Source: JAVVPO01 sp036655715
GTDB taxonomy: Bacteria; Bacillota; Clostridia; Lachnospirales; Cellulosilyticaceae
Direction: 5' to 3'
Length of the DNA: 6,351 nt
Assembly (NCBI GenBank): GCA_036655715.1
Contig: JAVVPO010000106.1
Span: 1-6,351, forward strand
Below are positions 6,295-6,351 of this stretch, piece after piece; position 1 is the stretch's first letter, and each line of letters starts with the position of its first letter. A program made the position numbers and the translations under genes. Below the pieces are notes generated by a model. It was given only the letters and a program-made list of their open reading frames with translations, ran no database searches and was not told where the DNA came from.

Positions 6295-6351
6295 ATGCTG
6301 AAAAAGTTAAAAAATATAGTAGAACCGATCATAGGATATGGAATTGTAGCT
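6295..6351 (+). CDS. Start of a probable membrane protein, cut by the window end
   Basis: Only 19 codons are present: MLKKLKNIVEPIIGYGIVA. The ATG has a textbook AGGAGG (6282-6287) 7 bases upstream, so this is a real start although the reading frame is too short to score on length. A lysine-rich start followed by a hydrophobic stretch suggests an integral membrane or exported protein. It follows rex in the same direction but is separated from it by a strong terminator, so it is probably a distinct transcription unit. The function cannot be assigned from what is visible. Confidence 0.7.
   Translation, partial: MLKKLKNIVEPIIGYGIVA

Overview
The window is AT-rich chromosomal DNA from a low-GC Gram-positive bacterium, most likely a member of the Clostridia. 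The indications are strong AGGAGG-type ribosome binding sites, GTG starts, sigma-A-like promoters, AT-rich codon use, and a rex gene divergent from a YdiF-type ABC-F gene, a pairing also known near rex in Bacillus subtilis. No phage, transposon, CRISPR, tRNA or rRNA signal was seen.

Layout: (1) 10-1101, minus strand, a complete two-domain SGNH/GDSL hydrolase. (2) 1102-1316, a very AT-rich divergent spacer. (3) 1317-2567, plus strand, a membrane-anchored extracytoplasmic protein with PEGA-like and NTF2-like modules, reminiscent of the TcaA/YvbJ group. (4) 2663-3316, plus strand, a GntR regulator of the FadR/FCD subfamily with its own promoter, a perfect inverted repeat beside its ribosome binding site, and a strong hairpin terminator. 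(5) 3398-5308, minus strand, an ABC-F ATPase convergent with the GntR gene. (6) 5487-6128, plus strand, the redox repressor Rex, with an extended -10 promoter containing a ten-A run, and a 23-bp terminator stem. (7) 6295 to the window end, plus strand, the first 19 codons of a probable membrane protein.

The genes do not form one operon. Orientation alternates and two convincing terminators separate the units, so this reads as single-gene transcription units: envelope functions on the left, and regulation and translation functions on the right. The ABC-F protein probably acts on ribosomes and Rex senses NADH/NAD+. The FCD regulator has no adjacent catabolic operon that would reveal its ligand.

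I did not find a convincing new multi-gene system. The most open points are the unassigned membrane-anchored protein, the orphan FCD regulator with its candidate operator, and the homopolymer inside the rex promoter spacer.
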